Source of the DNA: Candidatus Zipacnadia bacterium
GTDB taxonomy: Bacteria > Armatimonadota > Zipacnadia > Zipacnadales > Zipacnadaceae
DNA: 32,852 nt
NCBI GenBank assembly: GCA_029820565.1
Contig: JALGUR010000026.1
Span: 1-32,852 of the forward strand
Direction: 5' to 3'
The translations under genes and the position numbers were made by a program. Below the pieces are notes generated by a model, which saw nothing but the letters and a program-made list of their open reading frames with translations, was not told the DNA's origin and did not search any database. The first letter of the stretch is position 1. Every line of letters starts with the position of its first letter. This document shows positions 1-8,372 of this stretch, piece after piece.

Positions 1-33
1 TATTCTTTCTCAGTTGGGACGCTGTTTATTCCT

Positions 34-95
34 GCGTAGGCGGGGTTCTCTAACCCCGCCTCGACCGCCACGCAGGTTGAGAACCTGCGCTGCAC
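34..95 (+). repeat. two-hairpin repeat, copy 1
   Basis: A 62-base unit holds two perfect hairpins in tandem. The first has the stem GCGGGGTT/AACCCCGC at 40-47 and 52-59 with a CTCT loop, extended by one pair. The second has the stem CGCAGGTT/AACCTGCG at 71-78 and 82-89 with a GAG loop. A second copy of the same length lies at 31259-31320 in the same orientation, with both stems and loops identical; most differences fall in the linker. The outer stem seen in copy 2 is degraded here (GCGTAG against CTGCAC). The unit lies downstream of the TPR-protein gene, where its transcript could act as a 3' hairpin. Confidence 0.85.
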
Positions 96-145
96 GGTGT
101 TTGCTGGAAAGCGGCAAAGGTGTTACAGGATGTACAGGGTGTAGC

Positions 146-2842
146 CTAATACCACGCCTGGTAGTAGCCACCGAACAGCGGCATTCCCCATTGTAGGAGT
201 TGGTCACGGGCGGCGCCGTTGAAAGTGCGGTCCAGGGCTGTGGCAAAGGCCGGCAGGCCTTGGCTACCAGCCGGCATTGTTCTCAGTTGAGCAAATAATT
301 GACGGTACGGCTCACGGTCAATCAATTGGTCTGCGGTGTAGCCCTGGGCATCTAACAATGCGTAAAGCATACCCGCCACTACCCGCCCAGTCAGGTCCTG
401 TTCCTGACGCTCCTCGCCGGCCCGCACATATTCCTCAAGTGCCTTCAGGGCCTGGTCCCGACTGCGCAGCACTGCCTCTTGGGGCAGTTTCACGGCTGAG
501 GCACTACCGATGGCGTCACGGGTTTCGGTAACCAGTTCGTATTGCAGCGAAGCGGCGGCAAACTGACTTAGCCCGCGCATGATGTCCGATTGGTCGGCCA
601 ACTGGGGACCGGCTGCTTGCCTCACAGCATTGTGACTCAGTTGGCCCAGGCCTAACATCCAGTTGGGTGGGTCTTTAATCCCGGCGGCACTGACCCGCAT
701 GGGGTTGCCGGCCGACTGCCCGCCATTGGGGTCTACATAGATAATAGTCTTTTCATTTTGTTGTATGCCGCACCAGTCGGCCAGGATTTGCTGCGCTTGC
801 TCCCAGATATTAGGCATATTGTACTGGCGCATAAGAGGCGACACCGTATAGGGAGCAAACACCACCACTCCCTGTCCTACATAGGTATCCAAATCAGCAC
901 CCGATACACTGAAAGCGTCAGCCAGCCGCTCAGTATAGTCGGCGCTGTCCGGCCCACCGCTATCAATCTCTTCCTTTATCCAGGCGGCATCATCGGCCAG
1001 CCCACTTTGCTGATAGGTGGTTTCTAACTCTTTCAGGGCGGCCAACGCCTGCTTGCTACGTCCGGTTTGCTGATAGCAGCGGGCTAACAGATACGTCGCG
1101 GGTGCGATGAAATCACCAGTTCTTGCCTGGACCAGTTCCTCAAGCAAACTCGCCGCTCGCTTAAACTTGCCCTGGGACATTAGCAGGGCCGATTGATAGT
1201 AGTAGGCGGCTTGGACCATATCCGGTGGCGTGATAACATACTTGATATGGTGAAAGTGGGCCTCAAACCAGGCGTGTTCGGTGTGCCGCTTGTACAGTTT
1301 CATCAGTTGCAGGAAAGTATCCTTATCGGCTATCAACCCCGGTGGGAGCAAATCAGGCATAGCGGCCGCTGCCTGTGGGTACATCTGCTGGGATATCTCG
1401 TAGTTCTGCGGGTCGGCGTAGAAGCGAATCAACTTGACCAAGGCCTCAAACTCATATTCGCTGCCCGGGAAGTGTATCAGCAACTCCTGGAGGGTGAAGG
1501 CGTTATCGGGACTGACTTCTTCAGGATCTTCGTACGGGGTATAGGCGATAGCTATCTGGTAGAGGGCATCGTCGCGCAGCGGACTGCCGTGGAACTCATT
1601 GATGATGGTCGCATAGGCACCGCTGGCGTCTTGAATTGCCATTGCCTCGTCGGCCACTGACGCTATCTGCGAGCCTCCGGTGGCATCGGCATAGTGGTCG
1701 CTGAGTCGAAACAGGTCCTCAGGGCCTTTGGCCTTGTTCACTTCTTCAAACAAAATCTTCATCTGCCGGTAGCATTCACCAATGTGAAAGAAGGCATCGT
1801 CAAAGTTGTCATGGCCCGGGAATTCGCGGATGAACTGCCGGTATAGATCAATGGCCTGAGCATAGCCGCGGTAGTTCTCGTGGTGCTGAGCCATGTCCCA
1901 CAAGTCGGCGGCTTCCCGACCCGGATTCCACGCCAGCGGATCATACAGTTCCCCCGCAATTCTACGGCCGCTGCGGTTGGTGCGGCGGCGCAGGTTATTG
2001 GCCTCGCGCATGGCCGTGTTGGTATGGCTGCTACCGTACATATTGTGTATCAAGTACTCATAGGCTTCAATGGCCGGCAGCCACTTGCCCTGCAAGCGCA
2101 GCGAATTAGCGATCATCATCTGCGCGTCATCGGCGCAATCGGACACCGGGTACCAGCGCATCAGGTCCTCGGCCACCCGGATGGCCTCGTCATAGGCCTC
2201 CACCGAGAAGTACTTACGCATCAGCAAGCACAAAGCCTTCACACAGTAGTCGCTGGTCGGATGCTTATCGGCCAGAGCCTGGAGAGTGTCTATAGTAGCG
2301 AGTTCGTCATCTACTTCGTTGAATTCCTGTACCAGAAGTATATGGGCATCATCAGCCCATGTGCTGGTAGGAAACCTGGTGATTAGGAAGTTCAAGGTGT
2401 CAATAGCCGCCAGATGGTCCTTGTCCCGGGCGTACAGTTGACCTAAATGCCACGCGGCGTCGTCGGCCATGTGGCTGTCGGGGTAGCGTTGCAGCACCAA
2501 GTCATAGGCGGCCACTTGCGCCCGGAAATCCTTGCGCACCGAGGTTACCCATCCATAGTGCATCAGTGTATCATCAGCAAGATCACTGTCGGGGTAGGTA
2601 TCCAGGAAGACCTCGTTGGCCTTGATGGCGTCCATAATCTCTTTGTGCTGATACGGCTTGCAGCAGGTATAACTGGCCGTGGCGGCGTCGTCATGCTGGT
2701 TATAGTAGGTCAGACGGCTGGGGAGCAAAGCGATGTCGTAGAAAGATGGCTGGAGGGTCCTGGAGATATCAAATTCTTCAGCCCACCCTATTGACCCCGC
2801 CACCAGGCACAACAGTACTGCGACAATCGCGGACTTGCGCAT
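146..2842 (-). CDS. exported TPR-repeat protein with degenerate C-terminal peptidase-like domain
   Basis: This encodes an 898-residue protein. The start is supported by a strong GGAGGT site at 2851-2856, eight bases before the ATG. Residues 1-21 form a signal peptide (MRKSAIVAVLLCLVAGSIGWA). Residues of about 60-660 are TPR-like helical repeats with the recurring pattern 'YPDSDLADDA..', typical of the outer-membrane/periplasmic tol-pal (YbgF/BamD-like) TPR class that scaffolds envelope complexes. From about residue 665 the chain changes to a globular domain. Its WMLGLGQLSHN segment (about 728-738) sits where a gluzincin would carry HExxH, so the metal site appears lost. The specific role is unknown; periplasmic or outer-membrane scaffolding is inference. 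No partner gene is adjacent. Confidence 0.85.
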   Translation of the reverse strand: MRKSAIVAVLLCLVAGSIGWAEEFDISRTLQPSFYDIALLPSRLTYYNQHDDAATASYTCCKPYQHKEIMDAIKANEVFLDTYPDSDLADDTLMHYGWVTSVRKDFRAQVAAYDLVLQRYPDSHMADDAAWHLGQLYARDKDHLAAIDTLNFLITRFPTSTWADDAHILLVQEFNEVDDELATIDTLQALADKHPTSDYCVKALCLLMRKYFSVEAYDEAIRVAEDLMRWYPVSDCADDAQMMIANSLRLQGKWLPAIEAYEYLIHNMYGSSHTNTAMREANNLRRRTNRSGRRIAGELYDPLAWNPGREAADLWDMAQHHENYRGYAQAIDLYRQFIREFPGHDNFDDAFFHIGECYRQMKILFEEVNKAKGPEDLFRLSDHYADATGGSQIASVADEAMAIQDASGAYATIINEFHGSPLRDDALYQIAIAYTPYEDPEEVSPDNAFTLQELLIHFPGSEYEFEALVKLIRFYADPQNYEISQQMYPQAAAAMPDLLPPGLIADKDTFLQLMKLYKRHTEHAWFEAHFHHIKYVITPPDMVQAAYYYQSALLMSQGKFKRAASLLEELVQARTGDFIAPATYLLARCYQQTGRSKQALAALKELETTYQQSGLADDAAWIKEEIDSGGPDSADYTERLADAFSVSGADLDTYVGQGVVVFAPYTVSPLMRQYNMPNIWEQAQQILADWCGIQQNEKTIIYVDPNGGQSAGNPMRVSAAGIKDPPNWMLGLGQLSHNAVRQAAGPQLADQSDIMRGLSQFAAASLQYELVTETRDAIGSASAVKLPQEAVLRSRDQALKALEEYVRAGEERQEQDLTGRVVAGMLYALLDAQGYTADQLIDREPYRQLFAQLRTMPAGSQGLPAFATALDRTFNGAARDQLLQWGMPLFGGYYQAWY

Positions 2843-3012
2843 AATAACTCACCTCCGCAGGTTATCCATTACATCTATTACTCCAGCAGTCTCTCACCCA
2901 ATACTTCCGCCCGAGTCGAGGCGATGTACACCTTTTAAGTTATTTTACCCTAACTGACGCAAAATATGCAGACGTCAGGCATATCTGTGACAGCAACATC
3001 TGGACCACCAGT

Positions 3013-3029
3013 GCCTCCGAAACGAAGGC
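3013..3029 (-). terminator. short hairpin after the small lipoprotein gene
   Basis: On the minus strand the stem GCCTTCG/CGGAGGC (one G-T wobble) closes on a TTT loop, 17 bases past the stop of the 38-residue ORF. There is no following T-run, so it is at most a weak or factor-assisted terminator. Confidence 0.3.
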
Positions 3030-3045
3030 CCCCCGCTATCAAGTC

Positions 3046-3162
3046 TTATAGACGTTGCCTTCCCAGGATAGGTTCAAAAGCAAACACGGCGCTACGGCAT
3101 CCCGCGGCCAGCACTACTAAACTCAGACACACAACAGAGGTAAAACCAAGCACCTTTCTCAT
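3046..3162 (-). CDS. putative 38-residue small lipoprotein
   Basis: A 38-codon ORF has an ATG preceded eight bases upstream by AAGGAGGT and, further up, a good promoter (3186-3214). The protein starts MRKV, continues with a hydrophobic stretch (LGFTSVVCLSLVVLAAG) and reaches Cys22 in an LAAGC context. This looks like a type II signal peptide with lipobox; the -3 residue is Ala instead of the usual Leu. The mature part would be only 17 residues, rich in hydrophobic and basic residues (C-R-S-A-V-F... ending GRQRL). This size is reminiscent of entericidin-like mini-lipoproteins, but I see no sequence identity and assign no function. It is transcribed divergently from the GH20 gene and stands alone before the TPR gene. 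Confidence 0.55.
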   Translation of the reverse strand: MRKVLGFTSVVCLSLVVLAAGCRSAVFAFEPILGRQRL

Positions 3163-3185
3163 CACCGACCACCTCCTTCACTGTC

Positions 3186-3214
3186 ATTATAGCACGATAC
3201 CCGTCCCGGTACAA
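3186..3214 (-). promoter_or_regulatory. extended -10 promoter of the small lipoprotein gene
   Basis: On the minus strand TTGTAC (3209-3214) is followed after exactly 17 bases by a perfect TATAAT (3186-3191), with a TGC extended -10 directly before it. Transcription would begin near 3179, leaving a leader of about 18 bases that consists mainly of the ribosome binding site. Confidence 0.6.
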
Positions 3215-3228
3215 CGAGATGCCCCGAT

Positions 3229-3257
3229 TTGACAGGGCTGTTATGTTGTGATAGATT
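3229..3257 (+). promoter_or_regulatory. promoter of the GH20 gene
   Basis: A perfect TTGACA (3229-3234), a 17-base spacer and TAGATT (3252-3257) with a TGA extended -10. The predicted start near 3264 gives a 5' leader of about 50 bases. Its -35 box lies only 14 bases from the -35 box of the divergent lipoprotein promoter, so the two may share control. Confidence 0.6.
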
Positions 3258-3313
3258 GTCCCCAGGTATTAACACGAGCCTGAATTGGCCCGCGAGGCTG
3301 AAGGGAGACAAAA

Positions 3314-5794
3314 ATGAGGCAGATAACGCAGGTAGTGGTAATTCTATTGGCTGGTGCCATAGCAGCGGGGGCGCAGGGCGCGTGGTTCACCGAGGACTTT
3401 GAGGATATCTCGCGACTGCAAATGAGCGGATGGCTGGTTGAGCCCGGCCGCGGCCAGGTAGTCATAAAGCGTGGGGACAGCTGGCGGTTGCTGAAGATGA
3501 AATTCAACAGCGGCGAGTATACCACCATTCGCCCCTATCTGCGCATCCAGTGTGGCACAGGAACGGTCTTCTTTGACAATCTTAGAATAGACCGACTGCC
3601 CATTCAGAACCCGCGTTTTGGGCAGGCTGAAGGCAATCGGCTGCTCGGCTGGGAGCAGGACGATGTGGGCCGCACCGTATTCTGGGCGCCCGGTGTCGGC
3701 AGCGGTCGAGGCTGTCTTCGCATTACTCGCTCCACCAGCGGCATGAGCCGCGTATGGCAAGACGTACCTTGCCGGCCGAACACCGATTACGCGCTGCGCG
3801 TCTTGGCGCGCCCCCAGGACCTACAAGGCTCAGCCTACGCCGAGGTCTATGGGATCAATCCCGCCGGCGGCCTGGGCCGGCTTTTCGGCGGGACAGCTGG
3901 CGTCAGAACTCCCAGAAAACGTCTGGGAAGCCAGGTACTGGCTCTCCGGCCTCGCGGCGAGATACTCACAGCCTCGCGCTCTATTACGGTGCCCGGTGAG
4001 CGGCTACTGCGCATCCACGCTGACCTGAACGTCGAGAACCTGCCCGAGGGCCAACTGCGACTGGGCGTAGTGCATCAGATCTCAGGTGCTCAACTCGGTA
4101 GTATGTCAGTAGAGGGCGGTGAGGAAGGCTGGACGCGGCACGCAGCTCATTTCCTTTCCCCACCGGAAGGAAAGGTTGCGTTAGTGCTTGTAGCTGAGGC
4201 CCATAGGGGTCGTACTTGTGTGGATAACATATCCGTGACCGAGCCCCGCCTTACGATCAACCCGCAGAAGATACACCTGCAGCCCGCTTGCCAGTGGTTG
4301 CGCCTGAGCCCGGGCCAAGTGCCTGAGTTAGACATGCCGGACAGCAAGCTATTGGCGCGCGGCCGCAAAATGGTAACCGAGGCCCTGGGGCGCAAGTGGG
4401 ACCAGGTCCCGCCGCAAGTAGACACCACAGGACCACCCATTCACATAAAAATATCAGGCGAAAAGGTGTCCTGGCCAGCTACAGAGAGTTATCGTCTCAG
4501 AGTTAGCCTGGATGGTGCGCGCATTGAAGCCGCGACCGAACGCGGCGCCTTTTTGGGCCTGATGACGTTGGTTGACCTGATAAGCATAACTCCAGATATG
4601 CCGGATGGTACAGTGGCCATACCAGGATGTGAGATCGAAGATTGGCCCGCTATGCCTTTCCGCGCGACGTATATGGGTGGGTTGCCCAGGGACGAAGACT
4701 CGCGCTTGGCGTGGTGTCACCGGTTTGCCCGGCTGAAGTTGAATGCCGTGGTCATCGAGGATAGCATCTGGTTCCACCTTGACGACGCAGAGAACCGCCG
4801 TCTGGCCCAGGCGGCATCTGCCGACTTCCGCAGCTACGGCCTTGAGCCTATACCGGAATTGCAGAGCTTTGGATGGGCTGGCTGTCAGCTCGCCATTAAC
4901 CCTAATGTAGTGGAAGGCACCTGGCAGCAGGACGAAAAAGTCACTCTCCACGGTCAGCAGCCGGCTGCTCTGGCTCACCCCAACGTCATCCGCACCCCCA
5001 GCACCGATATTGTTCTGACCAACGAACAAAAGACGGTCACCTACGAAGAAGCCCGCGATTATGTGGTCATCCCGGGTCAGATGAAGTATATCTTCCGCTC
5101 CGATGCCGAGCCGTTCAAGGTCCAGCGCACCCCCAATAGCCGCATACCCGACGGTACGACAGTGCTGGCCAACTATGATTGGGTCTCACGGGCAGACAGC
5201 GGCAACTGTCCGTACTGCCCTTCCGAGCCGCAGACCTACAAAATAATGATTCCGGCTATCCAGAACACCATCAAATATCTGCGCCCGAAGTATTTACACA
5301 TCGGCCATGACGAGCCGGCCGTGCTCAACAGGTGCAGCCGCTGCCGCAAGCGCGATATGACCGGCGCCGAGTTAATAGCCGAGGACCTACACAAACTCAA
5401 CAATGCCGCTCATGAGGTCGCCCCTGAGATTGTACTTATGATGTGGGCGGACGCCCTGAATCCCTATCACAATGGCACCTGGTTCCGGGGTGAACACGAG
5501 GAAGAATTGAATTTGGTGCCCAAGGACATTATCCAATGTGTGTGGTTCTACGGGGGCGGCGAGCCACTGTCCGCTGGCCGCCGCAGCTTTGAGCACTTTC
5601 AGAACTACGGGTTTGCCGTGACTGGCTCTCCCTGGTATGACCACGAGTGTTGCCGCAATTGGGGCCTGGTAGCCGGTGAAGCTCGGCGCGAACACATCAA
5701 CTGCCTGGGACTGTTGTACACGAGTTGGGCCGGTCGTTGGGAGGCTCTGGAGACTCTGGCCGATGTTGCCTGGCGGGCTGTTGACGACGGGTAG
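3314..5794 (+). CDS. secreted GH20-type beta-N-acetylhexosaminidase with N-terminal carbohydrate-binding-like modules
   Basis: This encodes an 826-residue protein; the start is supported by GGGAG seven bases before the ATG. Residues 1-20 form a signal peptide. Residues of about 23-310 contain two or three beta-sandwich segments of carbohydrate-binding type, each ending in a 'DN(L/I)' strand (FFDNLRI, CVDNISV). Residues of about 340-440 match the GH20b accessory domain. From about 445 (PAMPFRATYMGG) to the end is the GH20 barrel. The catalytic Asp-Glu pair is D666-E667 in LHIGHDEP (family consensus HxGxDE). In GH20 the Asp orients the substrate acetamido group and the Glu is the general acid. 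The likely role is removal of terminal GlcNAc or GalNAc residues outside the cytoplasm; the exact substrate is unknown. The first binding module looks short. Confidence 0.85.
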   Translation: MRQITQVVVILLAGAIAAGAQGAWFTEDFEDISRLQMSGWLVEPGRGQVVIKRGDSWRLLKMKFNSGEYTTIRPYLRIQCGTGTVFFDNLRIDRLPIQNPRFGQAEGNRLLGWEQDDVGRTVFWAPGVGSGRGCLRITRSTSGMSRVWQDVPCRPNTDYALRVLARPQDLQGSAYAEVYGINPAGGLGRLFGGTAGVRTPRKRLGSQVLALRPRGEILTASRSITVPGERLLRIHADLNVENLPEGQLRLGVVHQISGAQLGSMSVEGGEEGWTRHAAHFLSPPEGKVALVLVAEAHRGRTCVDNISVTEPRLTINPQKIHLQPACQWLRLSPGQVPELDMPDSKLLARGRKMVTEALGRKWDQVPPQVDTTGPPIHIKISGEKVSWPATESYRLRVSLDGARIEAATERGAFLGLMTLVDLISITPDMPDGTVAIPGCEIEDWPAMPFRATYMGGLPRDEDSRLAWCHRFARLKLNAVVIEDSIWFHLDDAENRRLAQAASADFRSYGLEPIPELQSFGWAGCQLAINPNVVEGTWQQDEKVTLHGQQPAALAHPNVIRTPSTDIVLTNEQKTVTYEEARDYVVIPGQMKYIFRSDAEPFKVQRTPNSRIPDGTTVLANYDWVSRADSGNCPYCPSEPQTYKIMIPAIQNTIKYLRPKYLHIGHDEPAVLNRCSRCRKRDMTGAELIAEDLHKLNNAAHEVAPEIVLMMWADALNPYHNGTWFRGEHEEELNLVPKDIIQCVWFYGGGEPLSAGRRSFEHFQNYGFAVTGSPWYDHECCRNWGLVAGEARREHINCLGLLYTSWAGRWEALETLADVAWRAVDDG

Positions 5795-5818
5795 AACAAT
5801 ACCCATCAGGACACAAAA

Positions 5819-5850
5819 CGGCCCCAGGGCGTAGCGCAACCCTGGGGCCG
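5819..5850. terminator. bidirectional terminator hairpin between convergent GH20 and GH3 genes
   Basis: An 11-bp perfect GC-rich stem (CGGCCCCAGGG paired with CCCTGGGGCCG) closes on a ten-base loop. It lies between two convergent stops (5794 plus, 5880 minus). On the minus strand it is followed by GTTTTGTG, on the plus strand by GTTCTAT, so termination in both directions is plausible. Confidence 0.7.
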
Positions 5851-5879
5851 GCCGTTCTATGGTCTCCAGCATCAGCCGG

Positions 5880-8156
5880 CTATGACGATGTTACACTAAC
5901 CTCAGTGAGGAACCGAGAGCGGCTGCCTATTTCCCGCTTGTGCATCAACTCGAACGTGCCTTCTAACCTTATGTCCTCCGAGGAGCTGCCCACCATTACT
6001 TCAAACTCACCCGGCTCCACGACCAGATTCATATCTATGTCATAGTACGCCAGCAATTCAACCGGCATAACAAAGGTCACGGTCTTTTTCTCGCCTGGTT
6101 GCAGGGTCAGGCGCTGGAAGCCTTTTAGTTCCTTTCTGGGCCGGGTGACGCTGGCCACCAGGTCGTGGATATAGAGTTGGACTACCTCATCGCCGGTGCG
6201 ATCACCGGTGTTTTGCACCTCACAGGTTATCCGTATCTCCTCTTCGCTGCCCACTTGCTGGGGAGTTATCTGCAAGTTGCCGTAGGCAAACTCGGTGTAA
6301 CTGAGGCCGTGGCCGAAGGGATACAGGGGCTCGCGCTCCGTGAACACGTATTTGGCCCAAGAAGCCGTCGAGGAAGCCCGGCGATTATACGGCGTTGGTA
6401 CCTGGCCCACCGTCCGCAGCAGAGAAACGGGAAGTTTTCCGCCCGGGTTGTAATCCCCGAATAGCACCTCAGCGACTGCGTTGCCGCTCTCTTCACCCGG
6501 CAGCCAGGCCTCGACTATGGCGGGTACATTCTCAGCCGCCCACGGGATGGTCAACGGGCGCCCATTTACCAGGACAACTATCACCGGCTTGCCCGTCTGG
6601 TGCAATTCCTTGAGCAGGTCTTCCTGAACGCCGGGCAAGTTCAGTTCGGCCCGGTCCAAGTTCTCCCCGGAAGTAGCATTCTCGTGTAACGCCGACTTGC
6701 CCCCCACTACCGCGATCACCACATCTGAATCGGCCGCCGCCCGGACGGCTTCGGCAAAGCCCTCGGTAGAGATGCCCGTTACATCGCAACCAGGCGCATA
6801 ACGAACTTCGCACTCCGCTGACACGCAATTCCTTATGCCCTCCAGAACACTGACAATCTTCACCGCGTCTCCCTCCAGGCGCCTGTAGACAGTGTAGGCG
6901 TAATCCCCCAGCAGGGCGTGAGTGTCGTCCGCATTTGGTCCGACCACGGCGATAGACTTGATATTCTTATCCAGAGGCAGCAGATCGCCATCGTTCTTCA
7001 GCAGAGTAATGGAGCGACGCGCCGCCTCCAGAGCCACGGCGCGGTGTTCAGGCATATCAAACACCTTGCTTACTTCACCGGTAGGCACGTACGGATCGTC
7101 AAACAGCCCCAATAAGAATTTAAGCCGCAGGTGCCGCCGCACGGAGAGGTCCACTATCTCTTCGCGGAACTCCCCGCGCTTTGTGGCCTCTATGAAGCCC
7201 TCTGTGTAACAGTGGGCGCCAGGGTTTTCAATGTCCAGTCCCGCCGCCAGCGCCTGTTTGCCGGCCTCGGTGGCATCGGCGGCGGTGTAGTGGAAGCTAT
7301 ACAGCATTGCCACCACACCCCAGTCGGCCACCACAATCCCCTTAAATCCCCACTCGCCGCGGAGAATATCAGTCAGCAATTCCTTGGAGGCCGCGCAAGG
7401 CACTCCATCTATGTCATGATAAGCGGCCATCACCGATTCGGCGCCGCCCTCCTTCACTGCTACCTGGAAGGGCAACAGAAATACTTCGCGCAGCACCCGC
7501 GGGCCGATGTGGGCTGGCGCACAGTTGCGGCCGCCCTCGGTGAGACTGTAGCCAACGTAGTGCTTTAGGGTGGCTACTATTCCTTGGCGCCAGTCGTCGC
7601 CCCGCAAGCCCTGGACGAAGGCCGTAGCCATACGGGAGACCAGGTAGGGGTCCTCGCCCAGGGTCTCCTCGGTCCGCCCCCAACGAGGATCCCAGGCCAC
7701 CTCCAGCACCGGCGAGTACATCAGATGACTGCCCGCGGCCCGGGCTTGCTGTCTGATTATCGTAGTCATCTGTCGGGATAATTCCGGCGACCAAGTGGCC
7801 GCCATTCCAATCGCCTGGGGGAAGGTAGTGGCACCCATGCAGGTGAAGCCACTGAGACACTCGTCATTTACAATCGCTGGAATCCCCAGTCGCGTCTCCT
7901 CGGCCAGAAACCGCTGAATACTATTGGCGTTTTCTGCCGTTCGTTCGGGCGGCAATTCAGTGGCCCCCGCCGATATAGAAATCTGCCCGATGCCTCCGCC
8001 CAAGTGCTCTACCATCTGGGTACGAGACAACTTTCCGTCTTCACCCAGAAGTGCTCCCACACCTACTCCTGTCAACTGCGCGACCTTCTCCTCCAATGTC
8101 ATCCGGGCAAGTAATTCCTCAATCTGCTCTTGTTGTTGCTCGGTAATCTCCAGCAA
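5880..8156 (-). CDS. glycoside hydrolase family 3 (beta-glucosidase/beta-xylosidase type), cytoplasmic
   Basis: The reading frame can be extended to a GTG at 8261, but I prefer the TTG at 8156. GGAGGT (8164-8169) stands seven bases before it, nothing resembling a ribosome site precedes the GTG, and the GH3 homology begins right after the TTG (EELLARMTLEEKVAQLTG). This gives 758 residues without a signal peptide. Domains in order: TIM barrel about 15-350 with nucleophile D278 in VVADWG and the KHYVGYS loop; an alpha/beta sandwich about 385-610 with candidate acid/base E498 in ATSGENLDR; a fibronectin-III-like domain about 650-740. The enzyme releases terminal non-reducing beta-linked sugars. 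It probably acts on imported oligosaccharides; the specificity cannot be read from sequence. Confidence 0.9.
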   Translation of the reverse strand: MLEITEQQQEQIEELLARMTLEEKVAQLTGVGVGALLGEDGKLSRTQMVEHLGGGIGQISISAGATELPPERTAENANSIQRFLAEETRLGIPAIVNDECLSGFTCMGATTFPQAIGMAATWSPELSRQMTTIIRQQARAAGSHLMYSPVLEVAWDPRWGRTEETLGEDPYLVSRMATAFVQGLRGDDWRQGIVATLKHYVGYSLTEGGRNCAPAHIGPRVLREVFLLPFQVAVKEGGAESVMAAYHDIDGVPCAASKELLTDILRGEWGFKGIVVADWGVVAMLYSFHYTAADATEAGKQALAAGLDIENPGAHCYTEGFIEATKRGEFREEIVDLSVRRHLRLKFLLGLFDDPYVPTGEVSKVFDMPEHRAVALEAARRSITLLKNDGDLLPLDKNIKSIAVVGPNADDTHALLGDYAYTVYRRLEGDAVKIVSVLEGIRNCVSAECEVRYAPGCDVTGISTEGFAEAVRAAADSDVVIAVVGGKSALHENATSGENLDRAELNLPGVQEDLLKELHQTGKPVIVVLVNGRPLTIPWAAENVPAIVEAWLPGEESGNAVAEVLFGDYNPGGKLPVSLLRTVGQVPTPYNRRASSTASWAKYVFTEREPLYPFGHGLSYTEFAYGNLQITPQQVGSEEEIRITCEVQNTGDRTGDEVVQLYIHDLVASVTRPRKELKGFQRLTLQPGEKKTVTFVMPVELLAYYDIDMNLVVEPGEFEVMVGSSSEDIRLEGTFELMHKREIGSRSRFLTEVSVTSS

Positions 8157-8292
8157 TGTAAGCACCTCCAAAGTTAAGCATCCATCTGGTTCATCGGATA
8201 TGACTATTTTCGCGAGAAGTTTCTTATTCCCTCTTGAGCCATAGTAGTGAACTATAGGCACTACGGCCCATCAGTTTGGTCATCCTTGCCAC

Positions 8293-8322
8293 TTGCTATT
8301 TATCTGCGGCCTATTGTAGAAT
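8293..8322 (+). promoter_or_regulatory. possible promoter of the membrane protein gene
   Basis: TTGCTA (8293-8298), an 18-base spacer and TAGAAT (8317-8322), about 50 bases before the ATG at 8373. The match is moderate, and the gene itself has no visible ribosome binding site. Confidence 0.35.
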
Positions 8323-8372
8323 GTCACTACCAAGACCACAAGTGTACACCTGCGCTCTGCTGAAAATCACCA

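Noticed and set aside
5387-5872. A 161-codon minus-strand frame over the end of the GH20 gene
   Set aside because: It is antisense to a clear GH20 catalytic domain, crosses the terminator hairpin and resembles no protein family.
8157-8261. N-terminal extension of the GH3 enzyme from GTG 8261
   Set aside because: No ribosome site precedes it, the extra 35 residues match nothing in GH3 enzymes, and a GGAGGT-TTG start lies just downstream at the domain boundary.
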